A stretch of 64,000 nt of DNA from Oscillatoriales cyanobacterium USR001 (GCA_001698425.1 MBRE01000065.1:98599-162598), one strand, 5' to 3'; positions 35,404 through 45,699 are shown, counted from the stretch's first letter. Notes: a model not told the origin generated them from the letters alone. Made by a program: numbers and translations.

Positions 35404-37263
35404 ATGGCAATTAAAGACCAGCCTAAACCACCGCGATCCCGTCAGATTGGCAATATTCTATTATTGCTATCTGGTTTGTTTCTACTAGCTAGTATATTTT
35501 TGCCAAGTTTCCTTGGTCCTCAAATTCCACGAGTGCCTTATAGTTTATTTGTACATCAGGTACAAGATTCAGAAGTGGCACGAGTTTCTTTTGGTCAAAG
35601 TGAAATTCTTTATCAGCTTAAAGGTGAAGCGGATCAACCAGGGATCGTACTTGCTACTACACCGATTCTTGACTTGGGATTACCAAAACTTTTAGAAGAA
35701 AAAGGTGTGGAATTTGCAGCGGTTCCGCCGCCAAGAGGTAATTGGTTTACTGGCCTTTTGGGTTGGGTTGTACCGCCATTAATTTTTGTAGCTATTTGGC
35801 AATTTTTTGTCAGTCGCGGCGCAGGAGGGGGACCGCAAGGTGCTCTTTCTATTGGTAAGAGCAAGGCTAAAGTTTATGTGGAAGGCGAATCTGCTAAGAT
35901 AACTTTTGCGGATGTTGCAGGTGTAGAAGAGGCAAAAACTGAGTTAGTTGAGATTGTTGAGTTTCTGAAAACACCAGAGAGATTTACGGCAATTGGTGCG
36001 CGGATTCCTAAAGGCGTGCTATTAGTTGGACCGCCAGGAACGGGGAAAACTCTATTAGCAAAAGCTGTGGCGGGTGAAGCAGGAGTTCCCTTTTTTAGCA
36101 TTTCTGGTTCGGAGTTTGTTGAGTTATTTGTGGGAGTTGGTTCTGCGAGAGTTAGAGACTTGTTTGAACAGGCTAAAAAACAGGCTCCTTGTATTATTTT
36201 CATTGATGAATTGGATGCGATCGGGAAATCTCGCAGTAGTAATGCTTTCTACGGTGGGAATGATGAACGGGAACAAACTCTCAATCAGTTGTTAACTGAA
36301 ATGGATGGTTTTGCGGCAGGAAATACTACGGTAATTGTGTTAGCTGCAACTAATCGCCCGGAAACTTTAGATCCGGCTTTATTGCGTCCTGGACGTTTTG
36401 ACAGACAGGTTTTAGTCGATCGCCCTGATTTATCTGGTCGGGAAGCTATTTTGAATATTCATGCTCAAAAAGTGAAACTGGGACCGGATATTGATTTAAA
36501 AGCGATCGCTACTCGGACTCCTGGTTTTGCCGGTGCAGATTTAGCAAACTTAGTGAATGAAGCGGCTTTATTAGCTGCTCGTAATCGTCGGGAAACTGTG
36601 GCTCAAGCTGACTTTGCGGAGGCGATCGAACGGGTAGTTGCAGGTTTAGAAAAGAAAAGCCGCGTAATGAATGAAAAAGAGAAAAAGATTGTGGCTTATC
36701 ACGAAGTTGGTCATGCTTTAGTTGGATTTTTAACTGCTACTAGCGGCAAAGTGGAAAAGATTTCAATTATTCCTCGCGGAATGGCAGCTTTAGGTTACAC
36801 TTTGCAGTTACCAACTGAAGATAGATTTTTGATGAATGAACAAGAACTTCGGGGTCAAATTGCTACTTTGTTAGGCGGACGTTCGGCTGAAGAAATTATT
36901 TTTGGTAGCATTACAACGGGTGCGGCTAATGATTTACAACGGGCGACGGATTTGGCGGAAAGAATGGTAACAACTTATGGAATGAGCAAGGTTTTAGGAC
37001 CTTTGGCTTATGAGAAGGGAGGTCAAGCTCAGTTTCTCAATGATGGTATGGGGAACCCGCGCCGTCAAGTGAGCGAACAAACAGCTAATGCAATCGATCG
37101 AGAGGTGAAGGAAATCGTTGAAACTGCTCATCAGCAGGCTTTAGATATCCTGAACGAAAATCGCGATTTGCTGGAAAGTATTTCGATGAAACTGTTAGAA
37201 ACTGAGGTGATTGAGGGTGAAAAATTGAATGATTTACTCGCGCAAGTCCGTCATGCAAGCTAA
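35404..37263 (+). CDS. ftsH: ATP-dependent zinc metalloprotease FtsH
   Basis: This 619-residue protein has two N-terminal membrane segments (about 18-36 and 115-135). The AAA domain has Walker A GPPGTGKT at 209-216, Walker [13 protein letters not shown] and the second-region-of-homology Arg in RPGRFDRQ. The protease domain carries HEVGH at 433-437, the Val variant seen in cyanobacterial and plastid FtsH. FtsH hexamers remove damaged thylakoid proteins such as D1. Which of the four cyanobacterial paralogues this is cannot be stated; the length and N-terminus suggest an FtsH1/FtsH3-like form. Confidence 0.96.
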   Translation: MAIKDQPKPPRSRQIGNILLLLSGLFLLASIFLPSFLGPQIPRVPYSLFVHQVQDSEVARVSFGQSEILYQLKGEADQPGIVLATTPILDLGLPKLLEEKGVEFAAVPPPRGNWFTGLLGWVVPPLIFVAIWQFFVSRGAGGGPQGALSIGKSKAKVYVEGESAKITFADVAGVEEAKTELVEIVEFLKTPERFTAIGARIPKGVLLVGPPGTGKTLLAKAVAGEAGVPFFSISGSEFVELFVGVGSARVRDLFEQAKKQAPCIIFIDELDAIGKSRSSNAFYGGNDEREQTLNQLLTEMDGFAAGNTTVIVLAATNRPETLDPALLRPGRFDRQVLVDRPDLSGREAILNIHAQKVKLGPDIDLKAIATRTPGFAGADLANLVNEAALLAARNRRETVAQADFAEAIERVVAGLEKKSRVMNEKEKKIVAYHEVGHALVGFLTATSGKVEKISIIPRGMAALGYTLQLPTEDRFLMNEQELRGQIATLLGGRSAEEIIFGSITTGAANDLQRATDLAERMVTTYGMSKVLGPLAYEKGGQAQFLNDGMGNPRRQVSEQTANAIDREVKEIVETAHQQALDILNENRDLLESISMKLLETEVIEGEKLNDLLAQVRHAS

Positions 37264-37282
37264 GGTTTAATGGCAGTGAATT

Positions 37283-37322
37283 AAGGGGGTTTTTAAGGGA
37301 GCATACCGATTTTAACCCCCTT
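37283..37322 (+). terminator. Possible terminator hairpin after ftsH
   Basis: AAGGGGG and CCCCCTT are inverted around about 25 bases, 20 bases past the ftsH stop, and a short T-run follows. The long loop makes it weak. Confidence 0.4.
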
Positions 37323-37328
37323 CAACTT

Positions 37329-37478
37329 TTAGCCAATTAAGAAAGTGCCATTAGGATTTATCCCTTGAACGGTTAAGGATAATGCTGAACCGCCTTCGAT
37401 AATAGCTAGGACATCTCCCAAGCGTGTTTGTACTGATAAATTGCTACCTACGGGGTAGTTTTTGGTACTTATAGTCAT
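37329..37478 (-). CDS. Possible small protein, 49 residues
   Basis: This frame was read directly: an ATG at 37478 with GAGAA before it opens MTISTKNYPVGSNLSVQTRLG, and it ends NPNGTFLIG. Its pattern of alternating hydrophobic strands (VLAIIEGGSALSLTVQGI) looks like a small beta protein, not random sequence. No family is recognised. It lies between ftsH and the Uma2 pair, on the strand of the latter. Confidence 0.4.
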   Translation of the reverse strand: MTISTKNYPVGSNLSVQTRLGDVLAIIEGGSALSLTVQGINPNGTFLIG

Positions 37479-37548
37479 TTCTCATAAAAATGAGTAGGGG
37501 TGAATGGTCATTCACCGTTACAGATATCCTTAATTAAAATTGCTATAC

Positions 37549-38136
37549 CTAATTATCCATTAATTCTGGCGTGAGTGTAAGGCCTCGATAGACTTGCTCG
37601 ATCGCGAAGCTCAAATTAATGCTTTTTAGTTCTACGGTGTCGCCTTCTTTGTAGTTAATAATAATCCATTCTCCTGTATCTTTTTTGTGATATAAATCCA
37701 TTTCAATACTGGTAGAACTAACTAATAGATAGTCTTGTAAAATTGGGTTACGGCGATACATTCTAAATTTGCCGCCGCGATCGTAGGCTTCAGTGCTAGG
37801 GGATAAAACTTCAACGATTAAGCAGGGATAGGTAATGTATTGGGTTGTGGTTCGATCGCGATCGTCGCAGGTTACACTGACATCGGGATAGGTATAGTTA
37901 TTAGTTTCAACAATGTTAACCTTGATGTCAGAATTACCAGTTATGCAACTCCTACCTTCTAAATGAGTCTCAAACAGGTTGGTAAAGCGAATGGCAATGC
38001 GTCCATGATTAACACTACCGCCGCTCATGGCGTAAACTTGACCGTTGATATATTCATGTTTTTCTAGTTGCTTTTCTTCCCAAATAAAGTATTCTTCGGG
38101 AGTAAGTTGTGGGGAATTATCTTTAACTGCAATCAT
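37549..38136 (-). CDS. Uma2 family protein, pair unit 2
   Basis: This 195-residue protein begins MIAVKDNSPQLTPEEYFIWEEKQ and has GQVYAMSGGSVNHGRIAIRF, YTYPDVSVTCDD, PCLIVEVLSPSTEAYDRGGKF and QDYLLVSSTS. It belongs to the SPST-type Uma2 subgroup. It is almost identical to the gene at 38353 except for residues about 42-75. A family A repeat lies between the two genes. The reading frame is intact. Confidence 0.92.
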   Translation of the reverse strand: MIAVKDNSPQLTPEEYFIWEEKQLEKHEYINGQVYAMSGGSVNHGRIAIRFTNLFETHLEGRSCITGNSDIKVNIVETNNYTYPDVSVTCDDRDRTTTQYITYPCLIVEVLSPSTEAYDRGGKFRMYRRNPILQDYLLVSSTSIEMDLYHKKDTGEWIIINYKEGDTVELKSINLSFAIEQVYRGLTLTPELMDN

Positions 38137-38212
38137 GGTTTTTTAGGGAATGGGTAATAGAAAAATTATACCATATATTGCAACCGGAATCGATCGCCAA
38201 AATTTATGCCTT

Positions 38213-38333
38213 ATACCAATTCTTTAAAGTGCAACAGTATTCGGGGCGGGTTATTTAATATTTTGGGGAATAGCATGGATTTGGGTGAACCCGCCCCTAC
38301 CAACACTGTGGCAATTTTTTTTAGAATTGGTAT
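38213..38333. repeat. MITE-like repeat, family A, copy 5 (complete)
   Basis: This 121 bp element has the best-preserved ends: ATACCAATTCT and AGAATTGGTAT. The inner GGGGCGGGTT / AACCCGCCCC arms are also perfect. It is in the same orientation as copy 4. It sits between two duplicated Uma2 genes. Confidence 0.85.
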
Positions 38334-38352
38334 TAACTACTAGGCGCGACTG

Positions 38353-38943
38353 CTATATTTTATCCATTAATTCTGGCGTGAGTGTAAGGCCTCGATAGAC
38401 TTGCTCGATCGCGAAGCTCAAATTAATGCTTTTTAGTTCTACGGTGTCGCCTTCTTTGTAGTTAATAATAATCCATTCTCCTGTATCTTTTTTGTGATAT
38501 AAATCTATTTCAATACTGGTAGAACTAACTAATAGATAGTCTTGTAAAATTGGGTTACGGCGATACATTCTAAATTTGCCGCCGCGATCGTAGGCTTCAG
38601 TGCTAGGGGATAAAACTTCAACGATTAGGCAGGGATAGGTAATGTATTGGGTTGTGGTTCGATCGCGATCGTCACAAGTTACACTGACATCGGGATAGGT
38701 ATAGTCATTGGTTTCAACAATGTTAACTCTCAAGTCTGAATTACCTGTTTCGCAGCTACTTCCTTCTAAATGATTAGAAAGCAAGGTGATAAATCTAACA
38801 GAGATTAAACTATGATTTTTACTACCGCCGCTCATGGCGTAAACTTGACCGTTGATATATTCATGTTTTTCTAGTTGCTTTTCTTCCCAAATAAAGTATT
38901 CTTCGGGAGTAAGTTGTGGGGAATTGTCTTTAACAGCAATCAT
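38353..38943 (-). CDS. Uma2 family protein, pair unit 1
   Basis: This 196-residue protein is the first gene of the pair in transcription order. The segment GGSKNHSLISVRFITLLSNHLEG replaces GGSVNHGRIAIRFTNLFETHLEG of the partner, and ETGNSDLRVNIVETNDY replaces ITGNSDIKVNIVETNNY. After that point the proteins are nearly identical. The 3' ends and the bases past the stop codons also match, so the pair arose by recent duplication. Confidence 0.92.
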   Translation of the reverse strand: MIAVKDNSPQLTPEEYFIWEEKQLEKHEYINGQVYAMSGGSKNHSLISVRFITLLSNHLEGSSCETGNSDLRVNIVETNDYTYPDVSVTCDDRDRTTTQYITYPCLIVEVLSPSTEAYDRGGKFRMYRRNPILQDYLLVSSTSIEIDLYHKKDTGEWIIINYKEGDTVELKSINLSFAIEQVYRGLTLTPELMDKI

Positions 38944-39023
38944 GGTTTTTTAAGGAATGGTAATATAAAAATTATACAGCGGATTCCAGGCTTATAAAGT
39001 ACAGTAGGGACACTCCAAGAGCC

Positions 39024-39206
39024 CATTGGTGTCAACTTAACGCCAAACCCTTAGTCCGACAGAGGTTAAAACCTCTGTCTCAAAGATCAAGTCCTCTGAA
39101 GAGGACTAAGAAAACTTTTAAACTTAGTTAGTCCTCTTCAGAGGACTTTAGTTATTAGACAGGGACTTTAGTCCCTGGAGGGTTTCAGCTTAAGTTGACA
39201 CCAATG
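39024..39206. repeat. Palindromic repeat, family B, copy 2 (complete)
   Basis: The ends CATTGGTGTCAACTTAA and TTAAGTTGACACCAATG form 17-base perfect inverted repeats. Inside are CAGAGGTTAAAACCTCTG, two AGTCCTCT..AGAGGACT hairpins and CAGGGACTTTAGTCCCTG. The length is 183 bp. It fills a third of the 524-base gap ahead of chlH; tandem ACCAATT units follow at 39212-39242. Confidence 0.85.
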
Positions 39207-39211
39207 GCAGC

Positions 39212-39242
39212 TACCAATTACCAATTACCAATTACCAATTAA
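39212..39242. repeat. Tandem ACCAATT repeats
   Basis: Four direct heptamer units, ACCAATT, follow the family B element. The rest of the gap up to chlH (to 39467) shows no gene that I would accept. Confidence 0.7.
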
Positions 39243-39467
39243 ACAAGTACCAAGTATTTATCGAATTGTGTCAAAAGTAGGTACTAATCAGCTTTATGAC
39301 TCATTTTCTGGTATAAATACTCATGGGATTGGTAGGGTCGTACCCCTGTACTGGGCGGATTTGCGTTACAAAACTGCAACCGAGGGACTGGGAAAGGATG
39401 AAATTTCCCCCTGCGAACTTGCTCCCTCCCCTTTCCCTGAACTAGCATTTAAAGGAGCAAAAGAAGG

Positions 39468-42400
39468 ATGTTCACTCACGTCAAGCCCACCATTCGCCAC
39501 GTCGCACCGGAAAACTTGCAGGGGCGATCGCTTCTCAAGGTGGTCTATGTCGTGCTAGAGCCGCAATACCAGAGTGCGCTATCGGCGGCAGTGCGATCGA
39601 TTAACCAAAAGAACCCGAATTTAGCAATTGAGATCAGTGGCTATTTGATTGAAGAACTCCGTAGCGCTGAGAATTACGAGGCTTTTAAGCGCGATGTCGC
39701 CGATGCGAACATTTTTATCGCGTCGTTGATTTTTATTGAAGATTTGGCCGATAAGGTGGTAGCGGCGGTGGAACCCCTGCGCGATCGCCTAGATGTGGCT
39801 GTGGTTTTCCCCTCAATGCCTCAAGTGATGCGCCTGAATAAAATGGGTACATTCTCGATGGCGCAATTGGGACAAAGCAAAAGTGCGATCGGCGAATTTA
39901 TGAAGAAACGGAAGGAAAAATCCGGTTCTTCTTTCCAAGATGGGATGTTGAAACTGTTACAAACCCTGCCCAAAGTCCTCAAATATTTGCCGATCGATAA
40001 GGCTCAGGATGCCCGTAATTTCATGCTGAGTTTTCAGTATTGGTTGGGCGGTTCCGAGGAAAACTTGGAAAATTTCCTGCTAATGCTATCGGATAAATAT
40101 GTCTTCAAAGGTGGCAAACAGACGTTTCAAGACCCTGTGGTTTACCCCGATATGGGGGTTTGGCATCCCTTGGCCCCAAAGATGTTTGAGGACGTTAAAG
40201 AGTATCTAACTTGGTATAATTCTCGCCAAGATATTTCTGAGGATCTCAAAGATCCCTTTGCGCCTTGCATTGGTTTGGTGTTGCAACGCACTCACTTAGT
40301 AACGGGCGATGATGCTCACTATGTAGCAATGGTACAGGAATTTGAGGCAATGGGGGCGCGGGTTGTACCAATTTTTGCGGGGGGTTTAGACTTTTCTAAG
40401 CCTGTGGATACTTATTTCTTGGAAGTTGGGGCGAAGGGTGTTGCACCTTTGGCGATCGTGGATGCGGTGGTTTCTCTCACAGGTTTCGCCCTGGTGGGTG
40501 GCCCAGCGCGACAGGATCATCCGAAGGCGATCGAATCTTTGAAGCGGTTAAATCGCCCTTATATGGTGGCTTTGCCCTTGGTTTTCCAAACTACGGAAGA
40601 GTGGGAAAATAGCGATTTAGGGTTGCATCCGATTCAAGTAGCTTTGCAAATTGCGATTCCTGAGTTAGATGGTGCGATCGAACCGATTATTTTATCAGGG
40701 CGTGATGGTACAACTGGGAAAGCGATCGCACTTCAGGATCGGATTGAAGCGATCGCTGGGCGGGCGATGAAGTGGGCAAATTTGCGCCGCAAACCCAAAT
40801 TAAACAAAAAAATTGCCATTACAATTTTCAGTTTCCCCCCCGATAAAGGCAACGTTGGGACTGCTGCTTATTTGGATGTTTTTGGCTCGATTTACGAAGT
40901 AATTAAAGCCTTAAAAGGCAACGGTTACGATGTCCAAAACTTGCCAGATTCCGCTGAGAAGCTAATGCAAGAAGTCATCCACGATGCAACGGCACAATAC
41001 GCGAGTCCAGAATTAAATATTGCCCATCGGATGTCGGTACAAGAGTATGAAGAATTTACACCTTACTCCACCCGTTTAGAGGAAAATTGGGGGCCGCCGC
41101 CGGGACATTTAAACAGCGATGGACAAAATTTACTGATTTACGGTAAGGCATTCGGCAATGTCTTTATCGGCGTGCAACCTACCTTTGGTTATGAAGGCGA
41201 TCCGATGCGGTTGCTATTCTCGCGTTCCGCCAGTCCCCATCACGGTTTTGCTGCTTATTACACCTATTTAGAACAGATTTGGGGTGCAGATGCCGTGCTA
41301 CACTTTGGTACGCATGGTTCCCTGGAATTCATGCCCGGTAAGCAAATGGGGATGTCTAACGATTGTTATCCCGATAGCTTAATTGGCAAGATTCCTAATC
41401 TTTATTACTACGCGGCTAATAATCCTTCTGAGGCGACAATTGCCAAGCGTCGTAGTTATGCGGAAACCATTTCTTACCTAACTCCGCCGGCGGAAAATGC
41501 GGGTTTGTACAAAGGTTTGCAGGAACTTAGCGAGTTAATTGCTTCCTATCAAACTCTCAAAGAAACCGGGCGCGGTATCCCCATTGTCGAGGCAATTATC
41601 GAGAAGTGCCGCTTAGTTAATTTGGATAAAGACATCGCCTTACCTGAACCCCCCCAACCCCCCCTTGGTAAGGGGGGGCTAGAAGCGGAAATTCAACCCC
41701 CCCAACCCCCCCTTGGTAAGGGGGGGCTAGAAGAGGATATGAATCCCTCTAGTCTTACCAATGAACAAAAAATTACTCCCCCCCTTAATAAGGGGGGGCA
41801 GGGGGGGGTTGCTGCCCAATTAACTGCCAATGAACAAAAAATTACCCCCCCCCTTAATAAGGGGGGGCAGGGGGGGGTTGCTGCCCAATTAACTGCCGAG
41901 GAACGCGATAATATTGTCGGCAATGTTTACCGCAAATTGATGGAAATCGAATCGCGGTTATTACCTTGTGGTTTGCACGTCATTGGGAAACCACCATCAG
42001 CAGAAGAAGCGATCGCGACTTTGGTAAATATTGCCAATTTGGATCGGGAAGAAGATAACCTTCTCAGCTTACCTCGAATCATTGCTAGTAGCATCGGGCG
42101 AGATATTAACGATGTTTACCAAAATAGCGATCGCGGTATTTTAGCCGATGTCGAATTATTGCAAAACATCACCTTAGCTACTCGCGCCGCCGTCACCGCT
42201 TTAGTGAAGGAACAAACCGATGCAGAAGGCCGCGTTTCCCTGGTTTCTAAGCTGAATTTCTTCAATATGGGTAAGAAAGAACCCTGGATTGAAGCACTGT
42301 ATGAATTGGGTTACAAAAAGGTCGATCCTGAACCAATTAAACCCCTATTTGAGTATCTGGAATTTTGCTTACAACAGGTTTGTGCCGATAACGAATTAGG

Positions 42401-43673
42401 CGCATTATTGCGGGCATTAGAAGGTGAATATATCATGCCGGGGCCCGGTGGCGATCCGATTCGGAACCCCGATGTTTTGCCCACTGGCAAGAATATGCAC
42501 GCCTTAGATCCGCAGTCAATTCCGACAACGGCGGCAGTGAAGTCAGCTAAAATTATAGTTGACCGTTTGTTAGAAAGGCAACGCATAGATAACGGCGGTA
42601 ATTATCCTGAAACGATCGCGATTGTACTCTGGGGAACTGACAACATTAAGACCTACGGTGAGTCCCTAGCACAAGTTATGTGGATGGTGGGAGTTAAGCC
42701 TGTTCCTGATGCTTTAGGTCGCGTGAATAAGCTGGAATTACTGTCCTTAGAAGAGTTAGGTCGCCCTCGGATTGATGTGGTAATTAACTGTTCTGGTGTA
42801 TTCCGAGATTTGTTCATTAACCAAATGAATCTGTTAGATAAAGCCGTGAAAATGGCCGCCGAAGCAGATGAACCTTTGGAGATGAACTTTGTCCGCAAAC
42901 ACGCGATGAAACAAGCCGAGGAAATGGGAATTAACTTGCGTCAAGCCGCAACTCGCGTGTTTTCTAATGCTTCTGGTTCCTATTCTTCTAACATCAATTT
43001 AGCCGTAGAAAATAGCACTTGGGAAAGTGAAGCAGAGTTGCAGGAGATGTACTTAGCCCGCAAATCCTTTGCTTTCTCTTCCGATAATCCAGGGACAATG
43101 GAACAGGATCGCCAGATTTTTGAATCAGCATTAAAGACTGCTGAAGTCACCTTCCAGAATTTGGATTCAGCGGAGATTTCGCTAACGGATGTCTCGCACT
43201 ATTTCGATTCCGATCCTACCAAATTAATTGGCAGTTTGCGTGGTGATGGCAAGCAACCATCATCATTTATTGCTGATAGTACAACGGCAAATGCCCAGGT
43301 ACGGACGTTATCAGAAACAGTGCGTTTAGATTCGCGAACTAAGTTGTTAAATCCCAAGTGGTACGAGGGAATGTTAGCGCACGGTTATGAGGGAGTACGC
43401 GAGATTTCTAAGCGTTTAGTGAATACTTCAGGATGGAGCGCAACGGCGGGTGCGGTGGATAATTGGGTGTATGAGGATGTCAATTCTACGTTTATCGAAG
43501 ATGCAGAAATGCAGAAGCGATTAATGAATTTGAATCCTCATTCTTTCCGTAAGATTGTCAGCACTTTGTTAGAGGTAAATGGCCGGGGTTATTGGGAGAC
43601 TTCGGAGAGTAATTTGGATCGTTTGCGTCAGTTGTATCAAGAGGTGGAGGATCGGATTGAGGGGGTAGAGTAG
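39468..43673 (+). CDS. chlH: Magnesium chelatase subunit H
   Basis: This 1401-residue protein has AAGGAGCAAAAGAAGG before the ATG. The CobN/BchH-type sequence is continuous: [62 protein letters not shown] in pieces, [19 protein letters not shown] and [22 protein letters not shown]. It binds protoporphyrin IX and, with ChlI and ChlD, inserts magnesium in the first chlorophyll-specific step. About 79 extra residues (728-806) are made of repeated [12 protein letters not shown] and [23 protein letters not shown] units, which accounts for most of the excess over the usual ~1330. Confidence 0.97.
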   Translation: MFTHVKPTIRHVAPENLQGRSLLKVVYVVLEPQYQSALSAAVRSINQKNPNLAIEISGYLIEELRSAENYEAFKRDVADANIFIASLIFIEDLADKVVAAVEPLRDRLDVAVVFPSMPQVMRLNKMGTFSMAQLGQSKSAIGEFMKKRKEKSGSSFQDGMLKLLQTLPKVLKYLPIDKAQDARNFMLSFQYWLGGSEENLENFLLMLSDKYVFKGGKQTFQDPVVYPDMGVWHPLAPKMFEDVKEYLTWYNSRQDISEDLKDPFAPCIGLVLQRTHLVTGDDAHYVAMVQEFEAMGARVVPIFAGGLDFSKPVDTYFLEVGAKGVAPLAIVDAVVSLTGFALVGGPARQDHPKAIESLKRLNRPYMVALPLVFQTTEEWENSDLGLHPIQVALQIAIPELDGAIEPIILSGRDGTTGKAIALQDRIEAIAGRAMKWANLRRKPKLNKKIAITIFSFPPDKGNVGTAAYLDVFGSIYEVIKALKGNGYDVQNLPDSAEKLMQEVIHDATAQYASPELNIAHRMSVQEYEEFTPYSTRLEENWGPPPGHLNSDGQNLLIYGKAFGNVFIGVQPTFGYEGDPMRLLFSRSASPHHGFAAYYTYLEQIWGADAVLHFGTHGSLEFMPGKQMGMSNDCYPDSLIGKIPNLYYYAANNPSEATIAKRRSYAETISYLTPPAENAGLYKGLQELSELIASYQTLKETGRGIPIVEAIIEKCRLVNLDKDIALPEPPQPPLGKGGLEAEIQPPQPPLGKGGLEEDMNPSSLTNEQKITPPLNKGGQGGVAAQLTANEQKITPPLNKGGQGGVAAQLTAEERDNIVGNVYRKLMEIESRLLPCGLHVIGKPPSAEEAIATLVNIANLDREEDNLLSLPRIIASSIGRDINDVYQNSDRGILADVELLQNITLATRAAVTALVKEQTDAEGRVSLVSKLNFFNMGKKEPWIEALYELGYKKVDPEPIKPLFEYLEFCLQQVCADNELGALLRALEGEYIMPGPGGDPIRNPDVLPTGKNMHALDPQSIPTTAAVKSAKIIVDRLLERQRIDNGGNYPETIAIVLWGTDNIKTYGESLAQVMWMVGVKPVPDALGRVNKLELLSLEELGRPRIDVVINCSGVFRDLFINQMNLLDKAVKMAAEADEPLEMNFVRKHAMKQAEEMGINLRQAATRVFSNASGSYSSNINLAVENSTWESEAELQEMYLARKSFAFSSDNPGTMEQDRQIFESALKTAEVTFQNLDSAEISLTDVSHYFDSDPTKLIGSLRGDGKQPSSFIADSTTANAQVRTLSETVRLDSRTKLLNPKWYEGMLAHGYEGVREISKRLVNTSGWSATAGAVDNWVYEDVNSTFIEDAEMQKRLMNLNPHSFRKIVSTLLEVNGRGYWETSESNLDRLRQLYQEVEDRIEGVE
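41649..41885 (+). repeat. C/G-run repeats captured inside chlH
   Basis: Four hairpin units of the CCCCCCTTG..AAGGGGGG type lie in frame in chlH. The first two form a 48-base direct repeat (16 residues each), the last two a 69-base direct repeat (23 residues each). Unit lengths are multiples of three. The same family is intergenic at 112-166 and 17080-17152. Confidence 0.9.
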
Positions 43674-43917
43674 GGTTCTCGAATTAGTTTAGGATGGTGT
43701 AAGGGGTACTTGTTACCCCTTATACTATTTTGAGAAAGTCAAGTTTATATAGATCGAGTTAAGAGAGTTACTAGAGTTTAAGGGTAGGGATTACCGTACT
43801 CATACCACTTTCACCTGTAGGGAAAACGTTACAAAAACTATATGTGAAAATCTCTAGTTAGATGTTATTCTAGCTATAGCCTAATAGGAGGGGCGTTTAA
43901 AACTATGATATCTAATA

Positions 43918-44193
43918 ATGAGTCAAAAAGAAAAACTTGTAGCCAAGCTACTGAGTGGTACATCTGATGCAAACTTTCCTTTTAATGGTTTGTGCCAATA
44001 CCTAAAAAACTTAGAGTTTGAGGAGAGGATTAATGGCAGTCACCATATTTACACCAAAGAAGGTGTTGAAGAAATCCTAAACCTGCAACCCAATAAGAAG
44101 GATAAGGCAAAAGCAAAAGCTTATCAAGTTAAGCAAGTGCGAGCAGTAATTCTAAAGTATAGGTTGAACAACCAAGATGAGAATGAAATATGA
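43918..44193 (+). CDS. hicA: HicA family mRNA interferase toxin
   Basis: This 91-residue protein has the HicA dsRBD-like features: LCQYLKNLEFEERINGSHHIYTKEG with the catalytic His of GSHHIY, ILNLQPNKKDKAKAYQVKQVRAVI in pieces. HicA cleaves mRNA independently of ribosomes. The partner hicB follows with a 17-base overlap. An out-of-frame ATG at 43905, closer to the strong AGGAGG at 43888, opens a 20-codon overlapping frame and might lower HicA translation. Confidence 0.92.
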   Translation: MSQKEKLVAKLLSGTSDANFPFNGLCQYLKNLEFEERINGSHHIYTKEGVEEILNLQPNKKDKAKAKAYQVKQVRAVILKYRLNNQDENEI

Positions 44194-44389
44194 AGTAATA
44201 ATTTACTGGAGTGATGAAGACGAGGCTTTTATTGCAGAAGTCCCTGAACTTCCAGGATGTGCTGCTGATGGGGAAACTTATCAGGAAGCCGTGCAAAATG
44301 TAGAGATTATTATGCAGCAGTGGATTGAGACTGCTCAGGAAATAGGGAGATCTGTCCCTCAACCTAAAGGTAGATTGATGTTCGCATAA
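44177..44389 (+). CDS. hicB: HicB family antitoxin
   Basis: This 70-residue protein has the typical HicB pattern: YEVIIYWSDEDEAFIAEVPELPGCAADGETYQEAV in pieces FIAEVPELPGC and GETYQEAV, then NVEIIMQQWIETAQEIGRSVP. It overlaps hicA, the usual order for this pair. It lacks a C-terminal DNA-binding domain, so self-regulation may need another factor. It neutralises HicA by covering its active site. Confidence 0.92.
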   Translation: MRMKYEVIIYWSDEDEAFIAEVPELPGCAADGETYQEAVQNVEIIMQQWIETAQEIGRSVPQPKGRLMFA

Positions 44390-44500
44390 ATGCCAGACTT
44401 AAGAAGGGATAGAATAGTTCAGCTTCTTATTTGAATAGGGGTAGGGTTTGCCTTATCCCTAAGTCAGAAAAACTTCAGTATATATTCACGGCACATTAAT

Positions 44501-45205
44501 ATGGAACGGATTCAAGGTATGTGTTTATTGGAACTTTTGGAGCCTACACAGGATGAACATATTCTTGATGTGGGTTGTGGAAATGGGGAATTAACGAAAG
44601 AGATTGCTATAAGGGCAGCTAGAGTAGTTGGTATTGATATCTGTGATTCTCGTAAAGATTCTTGTAATAATTTCAAATTTGAAATAAGAAACGCCACCGA
44701 TTTAGGTTTTAATGAAGAATTCGATGCTGTATTCTCACATCATGTAATTCATCATATAAAAACACCCGAAGAAGTGATATCTTCTGTTTGGGATGCACTT
44801 AAACCTGGCGGACGGTTTGTTGCAGAATTTTATGGACACGGTACTGCTAAAGAAATTATATTAGCTCTTCAAGAAGTTATGAGTCCTCAAAATTCTTCTT
44901 TTGATATTAATAAGGATTTTCCTTGGTACTTACCGACTCAAGAACAATATTGCAAGTTGCTGACAAGTAAAAAATTTAAAGTAATTGTTAATAAGATTTT
45001 TCCAAAAAAGTTAGAAGTAGGAAATATCCGTACCTGGACAGGAAATCTGCTACTGAACATTAAACCCTTTAGTGATATGGATGATGAGAACAGGCAAATA
45101 ATTTTTAAAGAGGTTCAAAAGAAAGTTCGTTGTCAACTATTTGAAGATAGCAAATGCTTTGTGAACTACCAACATATCAGAATAGTTGCTATAAAATCAG
45201 AATAG
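44501..45205 (+). CDS. Class I SAM-dependent methyltransferase
   Basis: This 234-residue protein has the SAM-binding motif I ILDVGCGNGELTKEIA (21-36), an acidic end of strand 2 in VVGIDICDS, motif II EFDAVFSHHVIHHIKTPEEV and motif III ALKPGGRFVAEF. It belongs to the Methyltransf_11 / UbiE-like group; substrates range from small molecules to lipids and cannot be told here. It is a single gene between hicAB and convergent hypothetical genes. Confidence 0.88.
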   Translation: MERIQGMCLLELLEPTQDEHILDVGCGNGELTKEIAIRAARVVGIDICDSRKDSCNNFKFEIRNATDLGFNEEFDAVFSHHVIHHIKTPEEVISSVWDALKPGGRFVAEFYGHGTAKEIILALQEVMSPQNSSFDINKDFPWYLPTQEQYCKLLTSKKFKVIVNKIFPKKLEVGNIRTWTGNLLLNIKPFSDMDDENRQIIFKEVQKKVRCQLFEDSKCFVNYQHIRIVAIKSE

Positions 45206-45252
45206 TTGCTCGAAAAATCTTCTCTGTTATCCAATACCAATAACAACTAATT

Positions 45253-45699
45253 TTACTTCTTCTTCCATCCACTAATAGTCACCCACGTCCGATAAGCAGC
45301 GTTAATATCTCCCCTTTTCATGGCTTCTTTTGCATTCGACGCTGCTTTATATCCCCGATCTAGTTCTCTTTTGATGGACTTAGCTTCTCTGGGATCTACT
45401 GGATTACTTCTTAAGGCTTGGATAGCTCTTTCAAAGTTTAGCAATGCAGTGTCATAGTCTCCACGACGACCAGCATCAACTGCAATTCCCAGGTAGTTCG
45501 TTATATACCTCATTCCCTTGACTCTCCCCCAAGCACTCCCTGCAAAAATATAAGGAGGGACACAAATATCATCCCTGATGTGTCCAGCTAATCCAGCTAA
45601 CTCTGAGTAACAAGAGTCTCCTTCACTAGCAATTGCTGTAGTAGCGAAACCTAGTAATAAAGAAGCCAATAAAATAGGTGTAGTAAAGATTGTTTTCAC
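45253..45699 (-). CDS. Predicted periplasmic protein of unknown function
   Basis: This 148-residue protein has a signal peptide, KTIFTTPILLASLLLGFATTAIASE. The mature part has two Cys near the start (CYSEL, ICVPP) that could form a disulfide, then a helical repeat-like segment: VDAGRRGDYDTALLNFERAIQALRS and KAASNAKEAMKRGDINAAYRTW. The two halves resemble TPR-like helices. It follows the 45707 gene by 7 bases on the same strand, so the two are probably co-transcribed. Confidence 0.7.
   Translation of the reverse strand: MKTIFTTPILLASLLLGFATTAIASEGDSCYSELAGLAGHIRDDICVPPYIFAGSAWGRVKGMRYITNYLGIAVDAGRRGDYDTALLNFERAIQALRSNPVDPREAKSIKRELDRGYKAASNAKEAMKRGDINAAYRTWVTISGWKKK

Noticed and set aside
39268-39558. 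Open frame of 96 codons ahead of chlH
   Set aside because: It overlaps the chlH start in another frame, has no ribosome binding site and resembles no protein.
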